DNA from: Jonesiaceae bacterium BS-20
Lineage (GTDB): Bacteria > Actinomycetota > Actinomycetes > Actinomycetales > Cellulomonadaceae
Reading direction: 5' to 3'
Length of the DNA: 64,000 bases
NCBI GenBank assembly: GCA_039995105.1
Contig: CP146203.1
Span: 2,356,001 to 2,420,000, forward strand
The notes below the pieces were generated by a model. The model did not search any database. It was not told the DNA's origin and saw only the letters and a program-made list of their open reading frames with translations. The first letter of the stretch is position 1. Every line of letters begins with the position of its first letter. A program made the position numbers and the translations under genes. Shown one piece after another: positions 28,164 through 39,847 of the stretch.

Positions 28164-28912
28164 TTTGCCTGCCCTTCGGCTCCTGGTGCGCTATCCGATG
28201 CCTGTGGGGCGCCGGCCGGTGCGGTCCAGTTTTTTTCCTTGGCGAGTTTCAGACCTTCAAGGCTGGCTTTGCCAGCTCCTGGGCCCTCGTTGGCTAGACC
28301 GTCATTGAACCCGGCCAAAACCCGTGATACTTGCTTAAAGGAGCAAATCTTGTCGGGGCCACGCGACGGCTTGATGTCTTTGCCAGCCTTGATGTCGTCA
28401 GCCAGTTTCGTAGCCGACTCAGGTGTCTGGTTGTCCATAAACTCCCAGTTGACCATGACCACGGGTGCGAAGTCGCAACCCGCGTTGCATTCGATCCGCT
28501 CGAGGGTGATTTTGCCATCCTCGGTGGTTTCGTCCTGGCCTACCTCGAGGTGCTCCGACAGCTCATCAAAGATCTCGTCGCCGCCCATGATTGCGCACAG
28601 CGTGTTGGTACACACACCCACGGTGTATTCACCGTTTGGCTTGCGCTTGTACTGGGTGTAGAACGTGGCCACCGCGGAAACCTCGGCGGGGGTCAGGTTC
28701 AACTGCTCGGAGCAGAAGATGATGCCGGACCGAGAGATGTAGCTGTCCTGGGACTGCACCAGGTGGAGCATCGGCAACAGGGCCGAGCGTGCCACCGGGT
28801 AGCGGGCAATGATCTGTGCTGCGTCAGCGGCGAGGGATTCATAAGTTTGTGCGTCGTAACCACTTTGTGTGGTCTGCGCTGATGCGTTTGGTGAACCTTG
28901 GGTCGTGCTCAT
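28160..28912 (-). CDS. nuoE: NADH-quinone oxidoreductase subunit E
   Basis: This is a 250-residue thioredoxin-like [2Fe-2S] subunit. The cluster ligands are in [14 protein letters not shown] and [16 protein letters not shown]. The N-terminal helical part has [19 protein letters not shown]-terminal extension of about 60 residues, rich in Ala, Gly and Lys, goes beyond the E. coli length. It supports NuoF in NADH oxidation. It overlaps nuoD by four bases. Confidence 0.95.
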   Translation of the reverse strand: MSTTQGSPNASAQTTQSGYDAQTYESLAADAAQIIARYPVARSALLPMLHLVQSQDSYISRSGIIFCSEQLNLTPAEVSAVATFYTQYKRKPNGEYTVGVCTNTLCAIMGGDEIFDELSEHLEVGQDETTEDGKITLERIECNAGCDFAPVVMVNWEFMDNQTPESATKLADDIKAGKDIKPSRGPDKICSFKQVSRVLAGFNDGLANEGPGAGKASLEGLKLAKEKNWTAPAGAPQASDSAPGAEGQAK

Positions 28913-30267
28913 CGGTCCACACCTCCCATAACAGGGTCGATTGAAGCAACTGAAACTACAATGTCTGCAACCTGTCCACCCTCACACATAATGGAGACGG
29001 CTTGCAGGTTATTGAAAGACGGGTCCCTGAAGTGGGCGCGGTATGGCTTGGTACCACCGTCTGAAACGAGGTGTACACCGAGCTCTCCGCGTGGGTGCTC
29101 GACGGTCTGCCAGACTTGGCCAGCCGGTACTTTAAAGCCCTCGGTGACCAATTTGAAGTGGTGAATTAGCGCTTCCATCGAGGTGCCCATGATGTGGCGG
29201 ATGTGCTCAAAGGAGTTACCTTGACCGTCTGCTCCGATTGCGAGCTGGGAAGGCCAAGCGATCTTCTTGTCTTCAACCATGACCGGCTCACCAGCGGAGG
29301 CTTCGAGGCGCACCAATGCCTGCTCGATAATGCGGAACGACTGGTAGATCTCTTCAAACCGCAAGACCACCCGGCCATAGGCATCGGCGTCTTCCCGCAC
29401 GGGAACATCGAACTCATACGTTTCATAGCCGCAGTACGGCTTGGCCTTGCGTGCGTCATAGGGCAGGCCAGCCGAGCGCAGCACCGGACCGGTGATTCCC
29501 AGTCCCATCGCACCGGCGAGGTTGAGGTGCCCAACGCCCACATTACGGAGCTTGAAGATCGGGTTCTCAAGGAGCAGATCCTGAAGTTCTTGCACGTACT
29601 TTTGGCATTTGACCATTGCTGGGCGGGCAGCCTCAATGAAGCCGGCCGGCAGGTCTAGGGCGACTCCCCCGGGACGAATGAACGCGTTGTTCATACGCAG
29701 TCCAGACACCATCTCAAACAGGCGCAGGATCTCTTCGCGGCCGGTGAATCCGGCGGTCATGACCGTGGTGGCACCGAGTTCGTTTCCACCGGTTCCAATG
29801 CAAACCAGGTGGGAACTAATCCGGTTCATTTCCATGAGCATGACCCGGATATCCTGGGCACGTGTGGGAACATCGTTTTCAATGCCAAGGAGCCGCTCAA
29901 CTGCTAGGCAGTATGCGGTTTCTTGAAAGAACGAGGCCAGGTAGTCCATGCGGGTACAGAACGTCACACCTTGCACCCAGGTACGGTGCTCCATGTTCTT
30001 TTCAATACCGGTGTGCAAATAGCCAATACCGGCACGAGCTTCCGTGACGTACTCGCCGTCCATCTCGATCATGAGGCGCAGAACACCGTGGGTGGATGGG
30101 TGCTGAGGACCCATGTTAACCACGATTCGTTCCTCATTGAGCTCGGCAATCTCTGCCGCAACCTCGTCCCAGTCACCGCCCGTTGCTTCAAAGAACGGCG
30201 TCTCTGGGGCAGCGTAATCGCCGCGGGTAGCCCGTGGCTTACTCTGTGCTGATTGTGTCTTGCTCAT
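28909..30267 (-). CDS. nuoD: NADH-quinone oxidoreductase subunit D
   Basis: The 452-residue 49-kDa-type subunit shows [36 protein letters not shown] and [20 protein letters not shown], which contain the quinone-site His and Tyr region. The C-terminal motif ending [11 protein letters not shown] matches the conserved D-P-V-x-G-x-x-D-R end. It forms the quinone chamber with NuoB. It overlaps nuoC by four bases. Confidence 0.96.
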   Translation of the reverse strand: MSKTQSAQSKPRATRGDYAAPETPFFEATGGDWDEVAAEIAELNEERIVVNMGPQHPSTHGVLRLMIEMDGEYVTEARAGIGYLHTGIEKNMEHRTWVQGVTFCTRMDYLASFFQETAYCLAVERLLGIENDVPTRAQDIRVMLMEMNRISSHLVCIGTGGNELGATTVMTAGFTGREEILRLFEMVSGLRMNNAFIRPGGVALDLPAGFIEAARPAMVKCQKYVQELQDLLLENPIFKLRNVGVGHLNLAGAMGLGITGPVLRSAGLPYDARKAKPYCGYETYEFDVPVREDADAYGRVVLRFEEIYQSFRIIEQALVRLEASAGEPVMVEDKKIAWPSQLAIGADGQGNSFEHIRHIMGTSMEALIHHFKLVTEGFKVPAGQVWQTVEHPRGELGVHLVSDGGTKPYRAHFRDPSFNNLQAVSIMCEGGQVADIVVSVASIDPVMGGVDR

Positions 30268-30992
30268 GAGTAAGACCTCCTCTGGTCTGGCGGTGGAATA
30301 ACTGCACCCTTGTACTCAACGGGGATACCGCCGAGTGGGTAATCCTTGCGCTGAGGGTGTCCAGGCCAGTCATCTGGCATCTGCACGCGGGTCAGCTCGT
30401 CGCGGCCGGTGAAAATGATTCCGAACAAGTCGAATGCTTCGCGCTCGTGCCAGTCATTTGCCGGGTAGACCCCGGTTGTCGTGGGCACGGTTGGATCCGC
30501 GTCTGGAATCGCTACTTCAAGGCGCAGTGAGCGCCCGTGGGTGATAGAAGTCAGGTGATAGACGGCGCGTAGCTCGCGTCCAACGTCATTGGGGTAGTGC
30601 ACCCCTGAGACGCCAAGGCTGAGTTCGAAGCGCAGGTCTTGGTCGTCACGCAGGCTTTGAGTAACCGGAACAATGTGGTCGCGGTGAATGAAGATAGACA
30701 ACTCGCCGCGGTCAATGACCACCGATTCGATTGCAGTCTGTGGCGCAATGCCCTGCTCAGCTAGAACCTCAGCGAGCACGTCGACTACCTCATCGAACCA
30801 GCCGCCGTACGGGCGTGGTGAGGAGTGTGGAATGGCAACGGTTCGTACCAAGCCACCCATACCGGAGGTGTCACCGGTTCCGGAGACACCAAAAAGTCCC
30901 TTGCGGACGTCGACCACTTCTTCCGGCGCGGCGTCAAACAGGGACGGGGTAGATACTTGCTTGTTGTCGTTCGATGGGGTCAGGTCAGTCAC
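30264..30992 (-). CDS. nuoC: NADH-quinone oxidoreductase subunit C
   Basis: This 242-residue, 30-kDa-type subunit has a variable 75-residue N-terminus followed by the conserved core. The diagnostic stretch is [20 protein letters not shown], then [20 protein letters not shown]. It is structural in the peripheral arm. It is separate from nuoD here, unlike the fused form in E. coli. It overlaps nuoB by four bases. Confidence 0.95.
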   Translation of the reverse strand: MTDLTPSNDNKQVSTPSLFDAAPEEVVDVRKGLFGVSGTGDTSGMGGLVRTVAIPHSSPRPYGGWFDEVVDVLAEVLAEQGIAPQTAIESVVIDRGELSIFIHRDHIVPVTQSLRDDQDLRFELSLGVSGVHYPNDVGRELRAVYHLTSITHGRSLRLEVAIPDADPTVPTTTGVYPANDWHEREAFDLFGIIFTGRDELTRVQMPDDWPGHPQRKDYPLGGIPVEYKGAVIPPPDQRRSYS

Positions 30993-31540
30993 TTGAGCAG
31001 CCCCTTCATTTCAATAAGCGGGGTGGCCTCGAGTGCGGCGCGCTCTGCGGCAGCGACCATCTTCTTGCGGTTGGTCAGCAACGGCTCGTCACGAACCTGC
31101 TTGTGCAGTTCCAAGATCGCGTTGATCAGCATCTCGGGGCGCGGTGGGCAGCCGGGTAGGTAGATGTCAACGGGAACGATGTGGTCAACACCTTGGACAA
31201 TGGCGTAGTTGTTGAACATGCCACCGGATGAGGCGCAAACTCCCATGGACAGCACCCATTTGGGCTCGGCCATCTGGTCGTAGACCTGGCGCACAACCGG
31301 GGCCATCTTCTGGCTTACCCGGCCGGCCACGATCATGAGGTCGGCGTGACGTGGGGAGGCACGGAAAACCTCCATACCAAAGCGCGACACGTCAAACCGG
31401 GAGGTAGCCGAGGCCATCATCTCGATTGCGCAGCATGCCAAACCAAAGGTAACGGGCCACATGGAGCCCTTCCGGAAAATTCCGGCTAAATCTTCAATGG
31501 ATCCCAGCATGAATCCTGGGGACTGATCGTCATGAGACAT
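30989..31540 (-). CDS. nuoB: NADH-quinone oxidoreductase subunit B
   Basis: The 183-residue subunit carries the terminal N2 [4Fe-4S] cluster: the tandem cysteines in [11 protein letters not shown], then the [10 protein letters not shown] and [10 protein letters not shown] cysteines. It donates electrons to the quinone beside NuoD and NuoH. It starts 20 bases after the nuoA stop, with a GGAAAGAAG-type Shine-Dalgarno in the gap. Confidence 0.96.
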   Translation of the reverse strand: MSHDDQSPGFMLGSIEDLAGIFRKGSMWPVTFGLACCAIEMMASATSRFDVSRFGMEVFRASPRHADLMIVAGRVSQKMAPVVRQVYDQMAEPKWVLSMGVCASSGGMFNNYAIVQGVDHIVPVDIYLPGCPPRPEMLINAILELHKQVRDEPLLTNRKKMVAAAERAALEATPLIEMKGLLK

Positions 31541-31560
31541 GAGTTTCTTCCTTTCCAGCT

Positions 31561-31923
31561 CTATGCCCAGTCAAACCCGCCACGGCGCCATTCATAGATG
31601 AACGGAACCGTGATCAGAGCAAGGAAGGACAACATTGCAACAAGTCCAAAGGTGGCCAGGTGAGCAAAGTCAACGGCCCATGGGTAGAGGAACACGACCT
31701 CGATATCAAAAATGATGAAGGTCATGGCAACGAGGTAGTACTTAATAGGAAATTTTCCGCCACCCACCGCATTAGGCGTGGGCTGAATTCCGCACTCATA
31801 AGCTTCGAGCTTCGCCCTGTTGTAGCGCTTGGGGCCGATCAGCGCACTTGCTACCAGCCCTCCAATTGCAAGAACGAGAGCGATAGCCATAAGCACGAGG
31901 AGAGGAACGTATGGATTGTTCAT
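31561..31923 (-). CDS. nuoA: NADH-quinone oxidoreductase subunit A
   Basis: The 120-residue first subunit of the operon has three hydrophobic helices and the NuoA signature [18 protein letters not shown], then [21 protein letters not shown]. It contributes to the membrane-peripheral interface near the quinone site. AAGGTGG lies about 10 bases before the ATG. The promoter must be in the 600-base gap to its right. Confidence 0.95.
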   Translation of the reverse strand: MNNPYVPLLVLMAIALVLAIGGLVASALIGPKRYNRAKLEAYECGIQPTPNAVGGGKFPIKYYLVAMTFIIFDIEVVFLYPWAVDFAHLATFGLVAMLSFLALITVPFIYEWRRGGFDWA

Positions 31924-32529
31924 GCCGAAGGCACCACCTTGCTGAGAACTAGCTGTCTAGAGGAATTACACATATGCCAACCAAGTCTTTTGCCTAGAGT
32001 CCGGTCACTGCTGCTGCGTTGACATGACAAAGCGGCTATCTCATTTTTCATGACATAGCCGTTGGCGTCACTGCCGAAGACTCTCATCTACGCACCTAAT
32101 ACTTTGCTAAAACCATGACCCAGTTTTGTAGGACCTAAGCCCTATTTGGCTCCGTAGCCAAAAGTCATTGAAATAGCACTTTTCTTGAACCTATGAGGAC
32201 AATCACAAGCGTTACCGCTCATGGTAACCATGAACACGAAAACTATCCGCTTAGGCTTGCCTTCCTTACTTCACCATATGAACACTAATACCGCCAAATT
32301 CTGCCATTTTTGGGCGGGTCTGGTGGAGAAAAAAGTGTCCCGGCGACACGCTCAACTATGAGCGCTGGCAGTTAAGAAAATTCTCAGTTCGAACTTTTTA
32401 TACCTTGCCTGGGACACATACCGACCGCCCAGTGGGGCTAACGTCACAGTGGGCGGTCAGCGTGTCACAAACACTAGAGCTGCCAAGAAGCCAAATTTGC
32501 CTGACAGCGGTAAGTCCCCTAAGACTTAC
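31924..32529. promoter_or_regulatory. Long leader/promoter region upstream of nuoA
   Basis: This 606-base gap has no gene that I can support. It contains a hairpin at 32031-32063, overlapping inverted repeats at 32211-32233 (GTTACC-N6-GGTAAC merging into TCATGGTAACCATGA), a 19-base stretch at 32251-32269 that partly resembles a DtxR-type box, and an inverted repeat at 32413-32466 just past the menG stop. The nuo operon promoter and its control sites are most likely here. Confidence 0.5.
32413..32466 (-). terminator. Inverted repeat past menG, possible terminator
   Basis: GACCGCCCA (32423-32431) pairs with TGGGCGGTC (32450-32458), extended by GACAC at 32413-32417 against GTGTC at 32462-32466. 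It lies about 65 bases after the menG stop on the minus strand. There is no clear T-run, so termination is possible but unproven. Confidence 0.4.
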
Positions 32530-33222
32530 TTACGCCCGGGTGCCGCGGTGCAGGGCAACGATGCCCCCGGAAAGGTTACGGAAACCAACCTTGGTCCAAC
32601 CGGCCTGAACCATGAGACGCCCAAGGGTCTGCTGGTCCGGCCAGGAGGAAATACTTTCGGCTAGGTAGTCGTACGAGCCAGAATCTCTCGCTACCAAGCC
32701 GGCCACCTTTGGTAGGGCCTTCATAAGGTACTTGTCATACACCTTGGCAAAGGGCGCAAAGGTTGGGGTGGAGAACTCGCAGATCACTACGCGCCCGCCA
32801 GGCTTGACCACACGCAGCAGCTCCTTGAGCGCTAACTCAGTGTCCACAATATTGCGCAGACCAAAGGAAATAGTTGCGGCATCGAAAACCTCGTCCGCAA
32901 ACGGCAACGCGGTGCCATCTCCGGCCGTGAACGGCAGGTCTGGGCGGCGCTCTTTACCAACAACCAACATGCCGTAGGAGAAGTCGCACGGCACAACGCG
33001 GGCACCGCGAGCATCGAACGGTTCTGAGGAGGTCCCGGTTCCGGCAGCCAGGTCAAGAACGATCTCACCGGGCTGCGGGTCTACCGCAGCAACGGTGGCT
33101 TTTCGCCAGGCGCGGTCCTGGCCCATCGAGATGATGTTATTGGTGATGTCGTATTTTTGGGCGATCCCATCAAACATGGAAGCTACGTCTGATGGTTTCT
33201 TTTCTAATGTGGCACGTGACAT
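32530..33222 (-). CDS. menG: Demethylmenaquinone methyltransferase
   Basis: The 230-residue SAM-dependent UbiE/MenG methyltransferase performs the last step of menaquinone synthesis. The family opening [20 protein letters not shown] is present, the SAM motif is [16 protein letters not shown], and the post-motifs are [20 protein letters not shown] and [14 protein letters not shown]. It is divergent from menF, whose start lies about 50 bases away, so the two likely share a promoter region. Transcription heads toward nuoA, and read-through is possible. Confidence 0.93.
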   Translation of the reverse strand: MSRATLEKKPSDVASMFDGIAQKYDITNNIISMGQDRAWRKATVAAVDPQPGEIVLDLAAGTGTSSEPFDARGARVVPCDFSYGMLVVGKERRPDLPFTAGDGTALPFADEVFDAATISFGLRNIVDTELALKELLRVVKPGGRVVICEFSTPTFAPFAKVYDKYLMKALPKVAGLVARDSGSYDYLAESISSWPDQQTLGRLMVQAGWTKVGFRNLSGGIVALHRGTRA

Positions 33223-33274
33223 GTCTCTATAGTCTCACCATTTTGATTTGAATTTTGGACGTATCCTTGAGGGG

Positions 33275-34615
33275 ATGACTACCTCGCCATGTGATGTTCA
33301 CCCTTCCCCGGTTACAAACCCGGATCTAGGGTCAACTGCTTCCCCAAACCCAGCGATCTTTACCAAGACAATCGCTATTGACCTGTCTGACACCGCACTT
33401 GATGCCCTAATCAGTTTGCTGCCCGATCATGCCCCACTCGCGTGGGTGCGGCGCGGCGACGGCATTGTGGGCTGGGGCGAGCTCGACCGCATTGCGACCA
33501 CGGGCGAGCAGCGCTTTGAGCAGGCACAGGCCTATTGGAACGCGGTTCGGGCCGCGGCCACCATTGAGGACCACGTGCAACTGCCGGGCACCGGACCCGT
33601 CGCCTTTGGCTCGTTCGCGTTTTCCCGGGCCAGCGCCCATGATTCCGTCCTGATCATTCCCAAGGTTGTTGTGGGCAGGCGTGGGGAAACCTCGTGGTTG
33701 ACCTTGCTCAGCACGGACCCAATAGCCCAAGACCCAGTTCTGGATGACTACCTAGCGGGTCGTTCCGCGGTCACCAGCCCCGGGGAACTAGAGTTTTCCG
33801 ATGCCTCAGTTGCGTCCACGAATTGGGTTACGATTGTCGCTCGCGCGATTGAGCGCATCAAGGCCGGCGAGTTGGAGAAGATAGTCTTGGCCCGGGATGT
33901 GACGGGTGTTAGTCAGTACCCTATCGATCCGCGCCACCTGCTGTCCCGGTTAGCCAACGGGTATGAGAACTGCTGGACGTTCTCGGTGGACAATATGGTC
34001 GGGGCAACCCCCGAGCTATTGGTCCGCACTGAAAAAGGTCTGGTGACGTCCCGGGTTCTTGCCGGAACCATCCAGCGCACCGCCGACGAAGAAACTGACA
34101 CCGCCCGGGCAGCTATCCTTGCGCACTCGTCAAAGGATCTCGAAGAACACGAATACGCAGTGGTCTCGGTTGCCACCGCGCTCAAGCCGTACTGCACGTC
34201 CCTGAACGTGCCGGAGACGCCTTTTGTACTCCACCTGCCCAATGTGTTGCACCTAGCCTCGGACGTCACCGCCGTATTAGACAGTACAAGCCAGGCCACC
34301 AGTTTGGTGTTGGCTCAGGCCCTACACCCCACGGCCGCGGTGTGTGGCACCCCCACCCAAGACGCCGCTGACGTCATCCTAGAAATTGAGCAGATGGACC
34401 GGGCTCGTTATGCCGGTCCGGTTGGTTGGGTGGGCGCCGACGGCGATGGGGAGTGGGGCATTGCCCTGCGCTCCGGGTCCCTAGACCCGCAAGACCCAAA
34501 CCGGATCAGGCTCTTTGCCGGCTGCGGAATTGTTGCCGCCTCCGACCCACAATCCGAACTAGCCGAGACTAAAGCGAAGTTGGCTCCAATGGTTTGGGCG
34601 CTCGAGACCAAATAG
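33275..34615 (+). CDS. menF: Isochorismate synthase (menaquinone-specific)
   Basis: This chorismate-binding enzyme converts chorismate to isochorismate, the first menaquinone step. The conserved C-terminal half shows GELEKIVLARDVTG, TPELLVRTEKGLVTSRVLAGT, LHPTAAVCGTPTQDA and FAGCGIVAASDPQSELAET. The ATG at 33275 gives 446 residues; the frame continues to a TTG at 33248. GAGGGG abuts the ATG too closely to be a normal Shine-Dalgarno, so a leaderless message is possible. The alternative identity, a salicylate or siderophore isochorismate synthase, is less likely beside menG. Confidence 0.9.
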   Translation: MTTSPCDVHPSPVTNPDLGSTASPNPAIFTKTIAIDLSDTALDALISLLPDHAPLAWVRRGDGIVGWGELDRIATTGEQRFEQAQAYWNAVRAAATIEDHVQLPGTGPVAFGSFAFSRASAHDSVLIIPKVVVGRRGETSWLTLLSTDPIAQDPVLDDYLAGRSAVTSPGELEFSDASVASTNWVTIVARAIERIKAGELEKIVLARDVTGVSQYPIDPRHLLSRLANGYENCWTFSVDNMVGATPELLVRTEKGLVTSRVLAGTIQRTADEETDTARAAILAHSSKDLEEHEYAVVSVATALKPYCTSLNVPETPFVLHLPNVLHLASDVTAVLDSTSQATSLVLAQALHPTAAVCGTPTQDAADVILEIEQMDRARYAGPVGWVGADGDGEWGIALRSGSLDPQDPNRIRLFAGCGIVAASDPQSELAETKAKLAPMVWALETK

Positions 34616-34716
34616 GGCCAGTGCGCTGTGTTGCAACTAACACCATACTTTGCTCTAAAGGCCGAGATTTGGCCGCATTTCGGGCCTAGTCACACCCGTG
34701 GTTCTACTTGGCGTGA

Positions 34717-36987
<2,271 letters not shown>

Positions 36988-37040
36988 CCCGGAAAATTAC
37001 CCCGGTAGTAACTTGATCTCGCACTGCCACATGAGTTTGG

Positions 37041-37069
37041 CCCCGGTGTAAACCGGGGTCATTCTTTTT
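37041..37069 (+). terminator. Rho-independent terminator of icd
   Basis: CCCCGGT (37041-37047) pairs with ACCGGGG (37052-37058) and is followed by TCATTCTTTTTC. It lies 53 bases after the icd stop. Confidence 0.85.
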
Positions 37070-37138
37070 CATTGCCCCGTCAACAATGGAGTTGGCCACA
37101 TATTACAGCTAACCGTTGCCAAGGTGGCTGGCCGTTGT

Positions 37139-37286
37139 TTACCCCTGCGAACCTAGCCACCGCGTGGCTGGGTCGGTACCAGTAGCGAAGCCAGCACATT
37201 GGATCTCGGCGACAATAAATAGTGCTGATAGGGCTTCAAGATCCTCTACAGAGGCGCCGTCTTTATCAGAAGCGCACCGAACTCAT
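37139..37286 (-). pseudogene. Possible remnant small ORF
   Basis: On the minus strand a 47-residue stretch free of stops encodes DKDGASVEDLEALSALFIVA and ends TRWLGSQG. An ATG at 37286 is in another frame, one base out, so a single indel may have broken a gene of about 50 codons. I do not recognise the product. It lies downstream of the likely immunity gene and could belong to the same decayed island. Confidence is low. Confidence 0.25.
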
Positions 37287-37319
37287 AGAGAATGCATTGC
37301 ACTCACCCTGTACTCTTTA

Positions 37320-37790
37320 TTAACTATTGTATTGCGCGGCAAGATTCTCAAAAAGTATATCTTTTATAGAAAACCCCCTCATTCCAGGATACTTGTTTAA
37401 CACTTTCTCCAAGATTGTTTCCCGGGATGAAGGCAATAAAAGTCGCCAAGTGAGGATTCTTTTACCTACAAGAACTGCTCTGACTTCTAACTTGCCTAGC
37501 ACTATTGCTGCTACGAGTTCTTCAATAAGCGGTGAAGCCCAATCTAGTTCCAAGCCAGTAGAAAAATCCTCGACACTTATGATTATGCTCAGATACGGGT
37601 CACTTATAGGACCGATCTCTTCAAGTTCAGCTAAAACTTGATTATTAATGCGCCTAAGGAGCCATACTTCTCTGGCATTTCTCCCATCATTAATGGAACT
37701 ACTCACGTCCCATACCTCTGTAAGAAATTCAGATGACGATCCCAAGAAAGTGTCACGAAGTTTCGCGAGGCGAGTCATCTTTATCCCCAT
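37320..37790 (-). CDS. Unknown protein, probable immunity partner of the upstream toxin fragment
   Basis: The 156-residue acidic, soluble protein has no signal peptide or membrane segment (MTRLAKLRDTFLGSSSEFL..., then SIIISVEDFSTGLELDWASP). I do not recognise a family. Its AT-rich composition is unlike its neighbours. The start overlaps the end of a toxin-like reading frame; ATG at 37778 with GGGGAT upstream is an alternative. A small gene overlapping the 3' end of a polymorphic-toxin tail is the classic position of an immunity gene, so that role is inferred from context only. Confidence 0.55.
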   Translation of the reverse strand: MGIKMTRLAKLRDTFLGSSSEFLTEVWDVSSSINDGRNAREVWLLRRINNQVLAELEEIGPISDPYLSIIISVEDFSTGLELDWASPLIEELVAAIVLGKLEVRAVLVGKRILTWRLLLPSSRETILEKVLNKYPGMRGFSIKDILFENLAAQYNS

Positions 37791-38085
37791 AGTCGATTGG
37801 AAACTTGAACAAAGGCGTGCTTGTGCCCACCTTTGCTAACGCCCATTCTCCAGGCCGTCTTCGTGCCCTTTGGCGAGTTCTTCGCACCAATAGTGCTCTT
37901 ACTCCAGCCAATTCGAAAGCCTAGTCGGTTGTTTGACTTGTTAAGGATACTTCCAAATCTCGACTTGACACCAAAAGCCTTGGAATCAACGCCAAGGCGT
38001 CGACTGTTCGCTTGCGCACCTACCAATTTTTGCAATAATTTCGACTTGGAAGTTAGTTTCCCGGCCAACCGTGCTCCTGGAATAA
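37781..38085 (-). pseudogene. C-terminal fragment of a polymorphic toxin-like protein, 5' end lost to an IS
   Basis: About 100 residues remain, reading from the IS boundary: PGARLAGKLTSKSKLLQKLV, then NRLGFRIGWSKSTIGAKNSP, and ending with KGGHKHAFVQVSNRLWG. The R-x-G-W-S...G-H-K-H-x-F pattern resembles toxin tips at the C-terminus of RHS/WXG-type polymorphic toxins. The frame has no start of its own; upstream it runs straight into IS sequence at about 38086. The rest of the toxin gene is absent from the window. The family call is by pattern and is uncertain. Confidence 0.45.
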
Positions 38086-38137
38086 TGGGGTGTACTAATG
38101 TTCTTGGACAGTCTTCATATGAGAGAAGATAGAGAAC

Positions 38138-38437
38138 ATGGCAGCAGGATCGAAGAAGCGGTTTAGTCCGCAGTTCAAGGCAGAAGCAGTACAACTCGTG
38201 GTGATGAGTGATCGAATGATCACAGAAGTCGCCCAAGAGTTGGGGATCTTGCCAGGGACTTTGGGAAACTGGGTAGGTAAATATCGGCGGGAAAACGCTG
38301 TTGAGGAAGTAGATCAGCCGTTATCGGTTTCTGACCGGGTGCGACTCAGTGAATTGGAAGTTGAAGTGCGTCGGTTGCGGATGGAGAATGATTTCCTAAA
38401 AAAAGCAGCGGCCTTCTTCGCCCGTCAGCAGGACTGA
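38138..38437 (+). CDS. IS3-family transposase OrfA
   Basis: The 99-residue protein starts KKRFSPQFKAEAVQLVVMSD and has a helix-turn-helix (ITEVAQELGILPGTLGNWVG) plus a leucine-zipper-like C-terminus (LSELEVEVRRLRMENDFLKK), typical of IS3 OrfA. Near its end AAAAAAAG at 38398-38405 is a standard -1 frameshift site, and orfB continues in exactly the -1 frame, so an OrfAB fusion would be made by programmed slippage. Confidence 0.88.
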   Translation: MAAGSKKRFSPQFKAEAVQLVVMSDRMITEVAQELGILPGTLGNWVGKYRRENAVEEVDQPLSVSDRVRLSELEVEVRRLRMENDFLKKAAAFFARQQD

Positions 38438-39365
38438 ATGAGAAATCAGCCCTGATTGAAGCGGAGAAGGACAACTTCCCGATTGCTTGGATGTGCCAAA
38501 AACTTGATATTCCACGGTCCTCTTTTTATGCCTGGCGTGCACGTGTTGACGTCACTACGGCCAGTGCCGCACGGCGCAAGGATCTAGGTGACCAGATCAA
38601 ACTGATCTTTATAGATCGTCTTAAAGTCTATGGGTGCCGGCGTATTACAGCTGAGCTCAACAGTGCAGGTATTGCCTGTTCAGTGGGCCTGGTGGCCTCG
38701 ATCATGCGAGAAAAGGACCTCGTGGCTATCCAACCTCGGGCGTGGAAACGAACTACGACTCAAGGGGACTGTGATCATGACATTCCCGACCTCATAGGCC
38801 GTGATTTCAGCCCTGATACGGGCTTACCCGGTGAGCGCCTTGTTGGCGACATTACCTACCTTCGAACAGGGCAAGGATGGCTCTACCTGGCCACCGTTAT
38901 TGACCTAGCCGCCCGGATGGTTGTGGGCTGGCAGCTCGCTGACAATCCAATACGGCTGCGACTTTGGTATTGGTACCAGTGCGTACACCGCTAATTATTG
39001 ATGCCCTGAAAATGGCGAGAACACACGGAAGAGTCGCCCCAAAAGCAATATTCCATAGCGATCGAGGCAGCCAATACACCTCGGATGATTTTCATAAATA
39101 CTGCAAGGAGAACGGGTTCATTCAATCCATGGGGCGCACGGGTGTGTGCTGGGATAATTCCGTCGCCGAGAGCTTCTTCTCGTCATTGAAGAACGAGATG
39201 TACCACCACCAGGTCTTTCCTACCCGGGCCAGAGCACGCTTCGCAGTCGCTGATTACATCGAGATTTTCTACAACAGAAAACGGATCCACTCTTCCTTGG
39301 GATATCAAACACCCTTCCAAACCTGGGTCCAAAAGATCCAAACTCAAGACCAGCAAGCAGCATAA
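38404..39365 (+). pseudogene. IS3-family transposase OrfB (DDE integrase), disrupted
   Basis: From the slippery site the -1 frame reads NEKSALIEAEKDNFPIAWMC, the HTH_21 region (YGCRRITAELNSAGI), and the first catalytic Asp in LVGDITYLRTGQGW. At about 38947-38978 an extra 32 bases shift the frame. Downstream, in another frame, the integrase resumes as RTPLIIDALKMA with the second Asp in FHSDRGSQYTS and the Glu in NSVAESFFSSLKNEM. Removing the 32 bases restores LADNVRTPLIIDAL. The extra piece carries the inverted repeat CCAATAC/GTATTGG. Confidence 0.8.
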
Positions 39366-39414
39366 GAAACAACAAATCTAGAAGATGAGTGTCTAAGAAA
39401 TTTGACACACCTCA

Positions 39415-39628
39415 AACAAACCAGTTCGGATACACCAAAGCACCATTGCTTTCCATGAACTACCCCAAACCAAAAAGGAGAATAAATTAGGAAAACAATA
39501 CGATCACCAAAACCAGCCCCACAACACCAAAACAACAAATATTTCTACAAAAACCCAAACTCCTAGCACCAACGCACCCAACCACCAAAAATACCATAGG
39601 ACCAAGGTCCCAAATTTGCGCAACAAAA
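39415..39628. other. Intergenic, G-poor A/C-rich stretch
   Basis: Between the IS and the terminator of the protease gene, about 39490-39600 has almost no G on the plus strand (many CCAAAA and ACAACA groups). I see no credible gene; the open frames over it are compositional artefacts. Confidence 0.5.
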
Positions 39629-39655
39629 GGGCGGTTACGCATTGCGTAACCGCCC
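39629..39655 (-). terminator. Rho-independent terminator of the HtrA-like gene
   Basis: GGGCGGTTACGC (39629-39640) pairs with GCGTAACCGCCC (39644-39655). On the minus strand the stem is followed by TTTTGTTG. It lies about 190 bases past the protease stop. Confidence 0.75.
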
Positions 39656-39847
39656 CTTGAACTTTCTTGAAGCAAGCCGTCAATAGAACGGTTCACTTTT
39701 TGGAAACGCAACTGCGTAACGCTCCAAGGCATCCCCCCAAAGGCTGCCCAGGCTGCGTCTCCTCCGTTGGCATGCGGTTGACCACTGCACAAGATCAACC
39801 GTCGAAGACATGCCACCGGATTGGGTTAGTCCAATGTGTCGATCAGA

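Larger units (their letters stand above)
38086..39414 (+). mobile_element. IS3-family insertion sequence, about 1.33 kb, apparently inactive
   Basis: Terminal inverted repeats start TGGGGTGT at 38086 and, on the other strand, TGAGGTGT at 39414. About two thirds of the first 30 bases match, including TTCTTGGACA against TTCTTAGACA. The element holds orfA, an A7G slippery site and a split orfB with the IS3 integrase motifs. No 3-4 base target duplication is seen (TAA before, AAC after), which suggests later recombination or deletion at an end. It has cut into a toxin-like gene on the left. Confidence 0.82.

Noticed and set aside
39487-39816. 109-codon minus-strand open frame with hydrophobic end
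   Set aside because: It contains the terminator hairpin of the protease gene, and its hydrophobic tail comes from the A/C-rich tract read in reverse.
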